From NCBI GenBank assembly GCA_910577945.1, contig CAJTNI010000008.1:9614-73613 (forward strand): 64,000 bases of DNA, in the 5' to 3' direction. A program made the position numbers and the translations under genes. Position 1 is the stretch's first letter, and each line of letters opens with the position of its first letter. Shown here piece after piece: positions 35,417 through 44,303 of this stretch. A model generated the notes under the pieces. The model was not told the origin of the DNA. It was given only the letters and a program-made list of their open reading frames with translations, and did no database searches. The stretch comes from an uncultured Christensenella sp. GTDB taxonomy: Bacteria > Bacillota > Clostridia > Christensenellales > Pumilibacteraceae.

Positions 35417-36679
35417 ATGAAAGTCAAAAAATACAAAAGCGGTCTGACGGTAATCGTCGCCGAGAACAAGTCGCTGCGGTCGGTAACGGCGGGCGTTATG
35501 GTGGGCGCGGGCAGCGCGCACGAAACGCGCGACAACAACGGCATATCGCACTTTATCGAGCATATGCAGTTTAAGGGCACGGCGCGGCGCTCGGCGCAGG
35601 ATATCGTGGACGAGTTCGACCGCGCGGGCGCTACGTTCAACGCCTTTACGGGCAAGGAATACACCTGCTACTATTTTAAATCAATCGACGAGAACGTGGA
35701 GCGGTGCGTGGACGTACTGTCCGATTTATTTTTGCATTCGCAGTTCGAAAAGTCGGAGCTAGACCGCGAGCGCAAGGTCATACTCGAAGAAATCAACATG
35801 AGTCTCGACGAGCCCGACGGCGTGTGCTACGACGTGCTGTACAAAACGGCGTTCGGCGACGCGCCTATCGGCATGGAAATACTAGGCACGCGCGAAAACG
35901 TGTCGAGGTTCGAGAAAGCCGATATTACGGAATACAAAAAAAGTCGCTATTTGCCGAGCAACACCGTTATCGCGTTTGCGGGCAATATCACGGAAAGTGC
36001 TGCGCTCGGGCTTGTCGAAAAGTTTTTCGGCGAGCTTACCGAGAGCGAATACGTCGCGCCGCCCGCGTCCGTCAAGGCGGAGTTCAGGAGCGGTTACGGC
36101 GAATTTATACGCGATTACGAGCAGTCGGAGATTTCCGTGGCGTTCCCGTCACCGTGTACGGTGGGCAGCGCGCGCTCGCCGATTGCGTCCGCGCTCGACC
36201 AAATACTCGGCAGCGGCATGGGCTCGCGGCTGTTTAGGCGGCTGCGCGAGCAAATGGGCTTGGTGTACAGCGTGTATTCGACGCCGTGGATGGGCAAGAA
36301 CAACGGGCTGTTCACCGTGTGCGCCAACGTAAATTCGGTAAACGTGCGCAAGAGCCTGCTTGCGATACGCGAGGAGATAGACAAGGTCGTGCGCGACGGC
36401 GTAACGCCCGAGGAAGTGGAAAAGGCGAAAACGCAGTTGAAGGTGAGCGCGGTGTTCGGCACGGAAACGCCGATGAACTATATGCTGTCGCTCATGCGCT
36501 GGCGCGTGCTGTTGGACAGAGAGTACGACGTGGACGAGATAATTCGAAACGTGGAAAAAATAACCAAGCCCGACGTGGACGCGCTCGCCCGAGAAATCTT
36601 TGCCGCGTCGCCCGCGCTGGCGTATGCGGGCAAGGGTGCGGAAGAAAAGCTCGATAAAATTTGGAACGACAAACAATAA
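35417..36679 (+). CDS. M16 family zinc peptidase (MlpA/YmxG-like)
   Basis: A 420-residue insulinase-family peptidase. The inverted zinc motif HFIEH (His45, Glu48, His49) is intact, and the third ligand lies in ERKVILEEINM at about residue 122. The N-terminal half is the active domain and the C-terminal half (SRLFRRLREQMGLVYSVYS) is the structural M16_C domain, giving the usual two-domain length. No signal peptide is present, so it is cytoplasmic. It follows the ylxY-like gene by 40 bp behind CGGAG, the same order as in Bacillus. The physiological substrate is not known from the sequence. Confidence 0.92.
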   Translation: MKVKKYKSGLTVIVAENKSLRSVTAGVMVGAGSAHETRDNNGISHFIEHMQFKGTARRSAQDIVDEFDRAGATFNAFTGKEYTCYYFKSIDENVERCVDVLSDLFLHSQFEKSELDRERKVILEEINMSLDEPDGVCYDVLYKTAFGDAPIGMEILGTRENVSRFEKADITEYKKSRYLPSNTVIAFAGNITESAALGLVEKFFGELTESEYVAPPASVKAEFRSGYGEFIRDYEQSEISVAFPSPCTVGSARSPIASALDQILGSGMGSRLFRRLREQMGLVYSVYSTPWMGKNNGLFTVCANVNSVNVRKSLLAIREEIDKVVRDGVTPEEVEKAKTQLKVSAVFGTETPMNYMLSLMRWRVLLDREYDVDEIIRNVEKITKPDVDALAREIFAASPALAYAGKGAEEKLDKIWNDKQ

Positions 36680-36787
36680 TGCGCAGTGCGTAATCGTTTC
36701 GGCGGCGCGTACGCGGTTTAAAAGGCGCGGGCGGCAATCGCTCGGTTGCGCATATAATTTAAAATTACGCATTGTAAAGGAGTTATC

Positions 36788-37183
36788 GTGAAAAACGGAA
36801 ATACCGAAAAAAAAGAGGACAAGCTCGACGTGCTGTTCCGCATGCAAGCGGGATTGGACGGGTACATACGCGAAAAGCGCGGGCTCGATTTTACGAAAGG
36901 CGAATGGGTGTGCAAAAAGGCGCAGGCGCTTATGGTCGAGCTTGCGGAGGTGGTCGAAGAGGCGCATTACAAATGGTGGAAGAATGCGACTGAAATAAAC
37001 GACGCTGCGCTCAAAGAGGAAATCGTAGACGTATTGCATTTCTTTTTGGGATTGTGCATTGACAGCGGCATGACCGCCGACGAGCTTTTCGATATTTACC
37101 TCAAAAAGAACAAGGAAAATTACGACCGTCAAAACGGTCTTTCGGCTAAGAGCGGGTACGAATTGCCCGATACTCGGTCGTAG
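36788..37183 (+). CDS. Dimeric-type dUTPase (dUTPase_2 family)
   Basis: A 131-residue all-alpha protein with the motif order of the dimeric dUTP diphosphatase/MazG-like superfamily: MQAGLDGYI, ALMVELAEVVEE, HYKWWKN, EEIVDVLHFFLGL and the late YDRQNG. The acidic residues in ELAEVVEE and EEIVD are the expected magnesium ligands. It would hydrolyse dUTP to dUMP, keeping uracil out of DNA. The start is GTG 36788 behind AAAGGAG. The gene lies alone between the M16 peptidase and ftsK, 108 bp after the former. A MazG-like nucleotide pyrophosphatase with another substrate is possible but less likely. Confidence 0.8.
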   Translation: MKNGNTEKKEDKLDVLFRMQAGLDGYIREKRGLDFTKGEWVCKKAQALMVELAEVVEEAHYKWWKNATEINDAALKEEIVDVLHFFLGLCIDSGMTADELFDIYLKKNKENYDRQNGLSAKSGYELPDTRS

Positions 37184-37286
37184 AGCGACTCGGAATGCAA
37201 GTCGCGCCGCGTTTGGTCGCGTTCGCGTAATTCGGCGGCATTTATTACAAAGCTTTTTAAATCAACAAAATATTTGCGTCAAAGAC

Positions 37287-37315
37287 TTGAAAAAAGAATG
37301 CGTCTATGGTATAAT
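37287..37315 (+). promoter_or_regulatory. Extended -10 promoter for the ftsK operon
   Basis: TTGAAA (37287-37292) and TATAAT (37310-37315) have a 17-bp spacer, with TGG immediately before the -10 box. Transcription should begin near 37322, leaving a leader of about 50 nt before the TTG start at 37372. Confidence 0.8.
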
Positions 37316-37371
37316 GGTAGAACGTAGAAATTTGTGTTGTTTCTATGAGTAACGTATTTTAGAGGCGCAAG

Positions 37372-40300
37372 TTGGCTAAGCAAAGACAACGACAGAATAA
37401 AAACGGCAGAGTAGGCGGAAATCACGACGTTCTCGGTATTATACTAATCGTAATATCGCTGTTTTTATTTATATGTATAGCTATCCCGCCCATTTTGAGC
37501 GTGGTCAGCCGCGCGATATTCAATATTATGCTCGGCGTTTTCGGCTTTGCCGCATACCCGAGTCTTGTCGCGCTGTTTATGCTCGGCGTGTTCATTTTGC
37601 GGCGCAAGACCGTCGCTTTGTCGGTGAAGGCGGTAGTTTGCACCGCATTGCTTGCGTTCTTCGGGCTTATGATTTTGCAGCTCGCCACGACGCACGCGTT
37701 TTTGAAGCAAAGCTACGTCGATTATATCGCAAGCGTGTACTCGGCTAAATACTCGGCGGGCGGCGTGATTATGGGCACGCTCGCGTACGGCTTGCAATCG
37801 GTTATCACCGAGGTAGCGTGCTACATTGTGTTTTCGCTCGCCGTGCTCACGGTGCTTGCGGTCATGTTCGACGTCGTGGGGCGCATTCGCGCGCGGCGCG
37901 GCGCGGTCAAGCCCAAAAAGCAGACGGAAAAACCGCCCGAGCGTCCCGACTTTGCCGCGCCCGCAGAGCCGCAGCGCGTGACGCCGTTGGAGACTAAAAA
38001 AGAACTGTTTATATACGAAATCAAGCCTAACGCAGCAAAGATACAAACGGAGACGGGCAGGGCGTCCGAGCTTACGACGCGCGAAAAGCGCAGGGTGAGC
38101 GATTATTCGCACGAGCCGCTCATGGAGACCGACGACTACGACTACGACCGCGATGAGCAGTCGGATAGTCGGCGGCAATCGGCGGCGCACGCCGCGCTGT
38201 ACGGCGACAAAAACGAGATTTACAAAAAGACGACGGAGGAGTTCATAAGACAAGTGGACGACCATCCGCCGCATTACGACGAGCATATCGAGTTTAAGCC
38301 CAACGGCGGCGTGGTTGAGCCGTACGAGCGCGTCAACGCCGACGCGCGCAACGCCAACACGCCAAAGCGCGTCGATTACGACGGCATGAGCGACGATTTT
38401 TCGTTGCTCGCTTTTCCCGTGGAAAAGAATCCCGTTTTCAACGACGAGGGTATTGAGAACGTGGACGAGATAACAGCGCGGCTCAAAGCGCAAAACGAAG
38501 CGCGAGTGCTGAGCGATTTGACCGACGCGCGTCAATTCGAGCGCGCGCCGCAGCACCCCAATCCGACGTTTGCGTTCGGCGCGCCTACTGCCGCGCCCGA
38601 GCCCGTCGAGCAGATTATAGACGGGTCGAAACGGCAGACGCCTATTATCGAAACGCCCGTCGCTCCGCCCGCGCCCGAGCCAGTGCAACAGGCGTTCGAC
38701 GCGCCCGAGTTCGACGCGCGCACTCCGGAGGAGGAGTTCGCGGAGGCAGTCTCCGATACGCTCGACTTGCCGCCGCAGGAGGATATAATCGACGCGTTCG
38801 AGCAGCGCGACAGGTTTGCGCAGAGCGACGCCGTCGAAGCGCAGGCGGACGACGATATTATCACGGGCTTGGAGGATGCGCCGAGCATTGCCGCCGCGCC
38901 CGTAAGCTCGATAACCGTGCCCGTCGGCGACGACGGAATAATGGACGGGCGGTCGTCGCTCGTGATATCGGACGAGCCCGTGCGCGATTTGTCGGAGACT
39001 CACGACGTCACCTCGGATATAATCGACGGCGGCGATTCGTCGGGCATGTACGTGTCGGCGGACGAACAGCCCGCCGAGCCTGCGGCAAAGCCCAAGCGCG
39101 CGGCAAAGGGCAACGCGCCGTTGGAAAATCAAATCACGATTGCAAACGTGTTGCAGGCGAACGCCGATTCGGTGGTGCTCAACGAGCGCAAGCGGCATAA
39201 GAAATATCGCTATACGCCGCCGCCGATTGACCTTTTGCGCATTTACGAAAAGAACGAGCTGTCGCAGGACGAGCTCAGCAAAAACGCGCAGCGGCTGGAA
39301 GTCGTGGTGGGCGGCATCGTCAAAGCGGAGGTCAAGGTAATAGGCATCGTCGTAGGTCCTACCGTTACGCGGTATGAGCTGGACGTGCCCATGGGCGTGG
39401 ACATTCGCGCGATAGAGGCGCGGCGCGCCAATATCGAGTACGAGCTTGCGGCGAGCAGCGCCATTCGTATAGAAGCGCCTATCCCCGGCAAGCGCGCCGT
39501 CGGTATAGAGGTGCCAAACCCCGAGCAAGGCACGGTCGGCTTGCGCGAGATTGTGGACTCCAAGGAGTTCGCCAAAGCCAAGTCTCCGCTCACGGTGGCG
39601 ATAGGCAAGGGCATAAGCGGCGACCTGGTAATGTGCAACCTCGAAAAAGTTCCGCATCTTCTTATCGCGGGACAAACGGGCAGCGGCAAGAGCGCATGCT
39701 TAAACGGCTTGCTCGTCAGCTTGCTGTACAAGTCCAGCCCCGAGGATTTGCGGTTTATTCTAATCGACCCCAAGCGCGTCGAGTTCAGCAAGTACAACAG
39801 CATGCCGCACCTGCTTTTCGACAGAATAGTGCTCGAACCGAGCGAGGCGCTCAACGCGCTCAAATGGGCTGCCAACGAAATGGAACGCCGCTACACCGTT
39901 TTGCAAAAGTACGCGTGCAGTCAGTTGTCCGAGTTCAACAAGCTGCCCGACGTGCAAAACGGCAATATCGACAAGCTCCCGCACATAATAGTAGTTGTGG
40001 ACGAGCTTGCCGACCTGATGCAATCGCAGTTCAAGAACGATATAGAAAGCCGCATTATGGTAATAGCGGCAAAAGCGCGCGCGGCGGGTATTCACCTTAT
40101 CGTCGCCACGCAGCGCCCGTCGGCGGACGTTATCACGGGCACAATCAAAACCAACCTCACGAGCCGCATAGCGTTCAAGGTCATGAGTCTTATCGACTCG
40201 CGCATCATACTCGACCAATCGGGCGCGGAGGCGCTCGTCGGCAAGGGCGACATGCTGTTTTCGCCCGTCGATTTTTCGTCGCCCGCGCGCGTGCAGGGCT

Positions 40301-40683
40301 CGTTTATCGACGGCGACGAGGTGGCTGCGGTCGTCAATTACGTAAAGGATAATTACGAAACGGATTTCGACGAATCGGCGGCTAAGTTCGTGTTCGGCGG
40401 TTCGGGCGGCAAGGGCGGAGATATCGGCGGCGGCGACGGCAACGGCAATATGGACCCGCTCATTCCTCGCGCGCTCTCGCTCGCGATTTCCACCAAGCAA
40501 GCGTCCATATCGGTAGTGCAGCGTCGGTTCAGCATAGGTTATGCCCGTGCGGCGCGCATAATCGATTACATGGAGGAAAAGGGATATATCGGTCCGTCTA
40601 CGGGCAACAGCAAGCCCCGCGAGGTGTTAATCACGCAGGAGCAATACAGCGAGCTTTTCGGCGACGAGGGCGACGAGGGTTAA
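37372..40683 (+). CDS. DNA translocase FtsK/SpoIIIE
   Basis: An 1103-residue membrane-anchored DNA pump. Four membrane helices occupy about residues 20-165. A long charged, Pro/Ala/Asp-rich linker (about 175-590) leads to the motor. The FtsK alpha/beta domain has VVGGIVKAEVKVIGIVVGPT, Walker A GQTGSGKS (residues 767-774), Walker B IIVVVDELADLM and ATQRPSADVITG. The C-terminal gamma winged helix (SISVVQRRFSIGYARAARII) would read polar octamers. It moves chromosomal DNA through the division or sporulation septum. Sequence alone does not separate FtsK from SpoIIIE. The start is TTG 37372 behind AGAGG. The linker is longer than in most Firmicutes SpoIIIE proteins. Confidence 0.95.
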   Translation: MAKQRQRQNKNGRVGGNHDVLGIILIVISLFLFICIAIPPILSVVSRAIFNIMLGVFGFAAYPSLVALFMLGVFILRRKTVALSVKAVVCTALLAFFGLMILQLATTHAFLKQSYVDYIASVYSAKYSAGGVIMGTLAYGLQSVITEVACYIVFSLAVLTVLAVMFDVVGRIRARRGAVKPKKQTEKPPERPDFAAPAEPQRVTPLETKKELFIYEIKPNAAKIQTETGRASELTTREKRRVSDYSHEPLMETDDYDYDRDEQSDSRRQSAAHAALYGDKNEIYKKTTEEFIRQVDDHPPHYDEHIEFKPNGGVVEPYERVNADARNANTPKRVDYDGMSDDFSLLAFPVEKNPVFNDEGIENVDEITARLKAQNEARVLSDLTDARQFERAPQHPNPTFAFGAPTAAPEPVEQIIDGSKRQTPIIETPVAPPAPEPVQQAFDAPEFDARTPEEEFAEAVSDTLDLPPQEDIIDAFEQRDRFAQSDAVEAQADDDIITGLEDAPSIAAAPVSSITVPVGDDGIMDGRSSLVISDEPVRDLSETHDVTSDIIDGGDSSGMYVSADEQPAEPAAKPKRAAKGNAPLENQITIANVLQANADSVVLNERKRHKKYRYTPPPIDLLRIYEKNELSQDELSKNAQRLEVVVGGIVKAEVKVIGIVVGPTVTRYELDVPMGVDIRAIEARRANIEYELAASSAIRIEAPIPGKRAVGIEVPNPEQGTVGLREIVDSKEFAKAKSPLTVAIGKGISGDLVMCNLEKVPHLLIAGQTGSGKSACLNGLLVSLLYKSSPEDLRFILIDPKRVEFSKYNSMPHLLFDRIVLEPSEALNALKWAANEMERRYTVLQKYACSQLSEFNKLPDVQNGNIDKLPHIIVVVDELADLMQSQFKNDIESRIMVIAAKARAAGIHLIVATQRPSADVITGTIKTNLTSRIAFKVMSLIDSRIILDQSGAEALVGKGDMLFSPVDFSSPARVQGSFIDGDEVAAVVNYVKDNYETDFDESAAKFVFGGSGGKGGDIGGGDGNGNMDPLIPRALSLAISTKQASISVVQRRFSIGYARAARIIDYMEEKGYIGPSTGNSKPREVLITQEQYSELFGDEGDEG

Positions 40684-40693
40684 CGGAGTTAAA

Positions 40694-42373
40694 GTGATAG
40701 CCAGAAGGACAAATGAAAACGATTACGTCGTGCCGCCCATAGCGTTGTTGGACGATTATGAGGAAGCCGCCGCCGATATAAGAGCCGCGTCGCTCAAAAG
40801 GCTTATCGAGTCGGAGGAATTCCAAGCCGCGCCCAAGCTCACCGCCGTAGTCGGCTGTGACGCGGACGGCGCGCCGCAGCTTGTAAACTTACATAAGCAC
40901 ACGCATTTCATAATAGGCGGTCAGACGGGCACGGGCAAGACTACGCTTCTGCATTCTATTATTTTGAGCTTGGCGTATAAGTGCGGACCGAACGACGTTC
41001 GGTTCGTATTTGCCGACCCGAAAATGATGGATTTCAGGGTGTATAAGAATTTGCCGCACCGCCTTACCGACGAATCGGTAATCCGCCCCGAAAGTGCGAG
41101 CATTGCTTTCGGCTGGGCGTGCGAGCAAATGGAAAAGCGTTACGAATTGTTGATGTCGTGCGGCAGCGCCAATATCGACGATTACAACGCGCGCACCGAG
41201 GTCGTTTCGGGCTTGGAAAAAAAGCTGCCGCACATAGTGATTATCGTTGACGAGTTTGCCGATTACGCGGTATCGTCTGAGCGCGAGCTTATAGAAAACC
41301 GCGTCGTTATATTGGCGGCAAAAGCGCGCGCGGCGGGCATTCATTTAATATTGGCTACGCAGCGTCCGTCGTCCGACGTTCTCAAAGGCTCAATCAAGTG
41401 CAACGTCGCCGAAAGAATAGCGTTTAAAACTCCGACGGTATATGAGTCGCGTTTAATTCTCGAATTTACGGGGGCGGAAAAGCTTTCGTACAAGGGCGAC
41501 GCGCTGTACTCGAATTACGATATTATCAATCCCGTCAGGCTCAAAAGCGCATTCGTCGGTATCGACGAGGTAAAGCGCGTTGTGGAGTTTTTGAGCGTGC
41601 ATAACCGCGCCGATTGCGACGCCGCGCTCGACAATGCGTTGCGAAGCAATGCCGATTGCAAATATACCGACGACGTAGACGACCCGTCGCGCTGCGACCC
41701 GCTGTTTGTGTCCTTGCTCAAATTCTTCGTTGACGGAGGAACGGTGAACCTTTCCGCGGCGCAGCGCAAGTTCTCTATCGGTTATGCGCGCGTCGCGCGT
41801 ATACTCGACGTAATGGAGCAATGCGGGTTTATATCGTCGGCTGCGGGAAACGGCAAGCCGCGCGAGGTGTTGATTAGCCGCGCCGAGTTCGAGGAGCGGT
41901 TTTTGCGCAACTCCGAATGTACTGTCGACGAGGTAATAGATTTCGATTCGAACGACGATTACGACGAAACCGACGATATAGACGATATAGACGATGCGGA
42001 CTATGTGGACGATTATTTCGATAAATTCGTATTCGCGTTGGACGACGACGATATAATCGACGAAACGGACAAAATCGACGGCGCTTTGAGGGCTTTGCCC
42101 AACGCCGAAAACGACGAAGCGCGTATCGGCGTGCCCGAGTTCGCCGACGACGAAAGCCGCAAGCTGTTTGTCGCCGTATTGAAATACGTTGCGGAAAAGG
42201 GCGTTGCCTCGACTGCCGACGTTCAATATAAATTCGGCTTGCCTTACGTGCGCACAATGCGTATTTTCGAGTTTATGGTCAAGTACGGGTACATAGGAAA
42301 ACGCGAGGGGAACAGCTTTTCGCATTCCGTAAACGTGACCGTCGCACAAGTAAAAGAGCTGTTCGGCGAGTAG
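40694..42373 (+). CDS. Soluble second FtsK/SpoIIIE-like translocase with two winged-helix domains
   Basis: A 559-residue protein closely related to the motor of the gene just upstream but without membrane helices or the long linker. Walker A is GQTGTGKT (76-83), with VRFVFADPKMMDF, HIVIIVDEFADY and ATQRPSSDVLKG in the expected order. A gamma-type winged helix follows (about 336-400, NLSAAQRKFSIGYARVARIL), then an Asp-rich linker (about 410-470), then a second, divergent winged helix (about 489-555, QYKFGLPYVRTMRIFEF). Its start, GTG 40694 behind CGGAG, is 10 bp after the ftsK stop, so both are made together. It probably arose by tandem duplication. It may form mixed rings with the neighbour or act on DNA in the cytosol; both ideas are inference. 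Confidence 0.85.
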   Translation: MIARRTNENDYVVPPIALLDDYEEAAADIRAASLKRLIESEEFQAAPKLTAVVGCDADGAPQLVNLHKHTHFIIGGQTGTGKTTLLHSIILSLAYKCGPNDVRFVFADPKMMDFRVYKNLPHRLTDESVIRPESASIAFGWACEQMEKRYELLMSCGSANIDDYNARTEVVSGLEKKLPHIVIIVDEFADYAVSSERELIENRVVILAAKARAAGIHLILATQRPSSDVLKGSIKCNVAERIAFKTPTVYESRLILEFTGAEKLSYKGDALYSNYDIINPVRLKSAFVGIDEVKRVVEFLSVHNRADCDAALDNALRSNADCKYTDDVDDPSRCDPLFVSLLKFFVDGGTVNLSAAQRKFSIGYARVARILDVMEQCGFISSAAGNGKPREVLISRAEFEERFLRNSECTVDEVIDFDSNDDYDETDDIDDIDDADYVDDYFDKFVFALDDDDIIDETDKIDGALRALPNAENDEARIGVPEFADDESRKLFVAVLKYVAEKGVASTADVQYKFGLPYVRTMRIFEFMVKYGYIGKREGNSFSHSVNVTVAQVKELFGE

Positions 42374-42393
42374 TCGAGACGAATTGGTAGTTT

Positions 42394-43707
42394 ATGAAAA
42401 ACGTTGCCGTGATATCGCTTGGGTGCGATAAAAACAGAATAGACACCGAGCATATGCTGTATCGCATATCGCGCGGAGGATACGGAATTGTCGATATAGC
42501 GGACGCGGACGTTATAATCGTCAATACCTGCGCGTTCATAGAGAGCGCAAGGCAGGAGAGCATAGATACGATTTTGCAGTGCGCCGAGCTCAAAAAGAGC
42601 GGCAGCTGTAAAAAGCTTATCGTCACGGGGTGCTTGCCGCAAAAGCACATGACGGAGCTTGTCGCCGCCTTGCCCGAGGCGGACGCGTTTTTGGGCGCGT
42701 TCGACTACGAGAAAATAATCGACGCGATTGAGCGCGGCGGCGTCGATGAAACGGCGGCAACGGCGTTCGATACCGAACGCGAGCGGTTTACCGCGGCGGA
42801 GAATGCGGGGCGGCTTCTCACTACGTACCCACACGTAGCGTATTTGAAAATCGCCGAGGGCTGCAACAACAAGTGCACGTTTTGCACTATTCCGTCCATA
42901 CGCGGCGCGTACCGTTCGCGACCTAAGGCGGATATAGTCGCCGAGGCGGCAAAGCTTGTCAACGACGGCGTCAAGGAGCTTATTTTGGTGGCGCAGGACG
43001 TTACGCGCTACGGCACGGATATAGGCGAAAGTCTGCTGTCGTTGCTCGACGCGCTCGAAGAACTCGACGGCGCGACGCTGCGGCTTTTGTATTGCTATCC
43101 CGAGCAGGTGACGGACGCGCTTATAGAAAAAATCGCGTCGTCGCCGAAAATCGCCAAGTATATAGATATTCCCGTACAGCATTATTCGGATAAGATTTTA
43201 AAGCTTATGAACAGGCGCGCGACGGGCGCGCAAATAGAAGCGCTCGTAAACAAGCTGCACGCGCGCGGCATAACGGTGCGCACTACGCTCATGGTCGGGT
43301 TTCCCGGCGAGACCGAAACGGAGTTCGGCGAGCTTTGCGAGTTTGTCAAGCGCGCCAAGCCCGAATATGCCGGCGTATTCGCGTATTCCAAGGAGGACGG
43401 CACGCCTGCGGCGCGATTGAGCGGGCAGGTAAAGACGGCGGACAAGCGCAAGCGCGTAAAAATCCTCGGCGGTATTTGCACGGCGGTCACGCGCGAGTTT
43501 AATCGCGGGCTTTGCGGTCAAACATTAAACGTGCTGTACGAGGACGTCGATTACGACAAAAACCTGTTTATGGGGCGCGCGCTGTTCCAAGCGCCCGACG
43601 TGGACGGCAGAGTGTATTTCAAGGCGGACGGAGTGGACGTCGGCAACGTGTATCGCGTATGCATAGACCGAAGCGACGATTACGACCTTTACGGAGAAGT
43701 TGAATGA
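42394..43707 (+). CDS. rimO: Ribosomal protein S12 methylthiotransferase RimO
   Basis: A 437-residue radical-SAM methylthiotransferase. The N-terminal UPF0004 domain has cluster-binding Cys11, Cys46 and Cys80 (SLGCDKN, NTCAFIE, VTGCLPQ). The radical-SAM domain carries CNNKCTFC, and a TRAM domain ends the protein. The details FIESARQESID, IRGAYRSRP, LVAQDVTRYG and IDIPVQHYSDKIL favour RimO, which modifies an Asp of ribosomal protein S12, over MiaB, which modifies tRNA. It lies 20 bp after the second translocase gene and overlaps pgsA by four bases. Confidence 0.93.
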   Translation: MKNVAVISLGCDKNRIDTEHMLYRISRGGYGIVDIADADVIIVNTCAFIESARQESIDTILQCAELKKSGSCKKLIVTGCLPQKHMTELVAALPEADAFLGAFDYEKIIDAIERGGVDETAATAFDTERERFTAAENAGRLLTTYPHVAYLKIAEGCNNKCTFCTIPSIRGAYRSRPKADIVAEAAKLVNDGVKELILVAQDVTRYGTDIGESLLSLLDALEELDGATLRLLYCYPEQVTDALIEKIASSPKIAKYIDIPVQHYSDKILKLMNRRATGAQIEALVNKLHARGITVRTTLMVGFPGETETEFGELCEFVKRAKPEYAGVFAYSKEDGTPAARLSGQVKTADKRKRVKILGGICTAVTREFNRGLCGQTLNVLYEDVDYDKNLFMGRALFQAPDVDGRVYFKADGVDVGNVYRVCIDRSDDYDLYGEVE

Positions 43708-44297
43708 TTAAGTTGAATACCCCCACAAAGCTGACTATATTGCGTATCCTCATGATACCCGTGTTTATCGTATTGTTTTTCGTAGAGTTCGAGGGGCATA
43801 CGCTCGCCGCCGCGCTCGTGTACGTTTTGGCGTGCTTTACCGACTTTTTCGACGGGTATCTGGCGCGCAAAAACAATATCGTAACCAATCTCGGCAAGTT
43901 CTTGGACCCGATTGCGGATAAAATGATTGTCGCGTGCGCGCTTATCGCCATTTGCGTCACCACGCCTATCGTTCAGCCCGCCAACGTGTACTATATTCTC
44001 ACTGCCGTATTTACAATGCTCATACTGTGCCGCGAGTTTGTAATAAGCGGGTTCAGGACGATTGCCGCCGACAAGGGCGCGGTCATAGCCGCAGATATGG
44101 TCGGCAAGTTTAAAACGTTGTTCCAAATGGCGGCGCTGTTCGCATTGCTGCCCGTTACCGATTATTACGCGTGGAACGCGCTTGCGGGCGAGGTGTTTTA
44201 TTACGGCGGGTTTTTGCTGTTGGGCATAGCCACCGTGCTTACGATAGTTTCGGGCATTCATTATTTGGTTAAGAACAAGCACGTTTTGGAGGATTAG
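43704..44297 (+). CDS. pgsA: CDP-diacylglycerol--glycerol-3-phosphate 3-phosphatidyltransferase
   Basis: A 197-residue integral membrane enzyme with the CDP-alcohol phosphotransferase signature DGYLARKNNIVTNLGKFLDP followed by IADK, containing the conserved D-G-x2-A-R-x8-G-x3-D-x3-D residues. The N-terminus NTPTKLTILRILMIP is typical of PgsA. It makes phosphatidylglycerophosphate, the first committed step to phosphatidylglycerol and cardiolipin. It overlaps rimO by ATGA, so it is translationally coupled. The rimO-pgsA-cinA-recA order is common in Firmicutes. Confidence 0.95.
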   Translation: MIKLNTPTKLTILRILMIPVFIVLFFVEFEGHTLAAALVYVLACFTDFFDGYLARKNNIVTNLGKFLDPIADKMIVACALIAICVTTPIVQPANVYYILTAVFTMLILCREFVISGFRTIAADKGAVIAADMVGKFKTLFQMAALFALLPVTDYYAWNALAGEVFYYGGFLLLGIATVLTIVSGIHYLVKNKHVLED

Positions 44298-44303
44298 CAA
44301 GCT

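Noticed and set aside
37465..39675. A 736-codon minus-strand open frame opposite ftsK
   Set aside because: Opposite a confident FtsK gene with Arg/His-rich composition.
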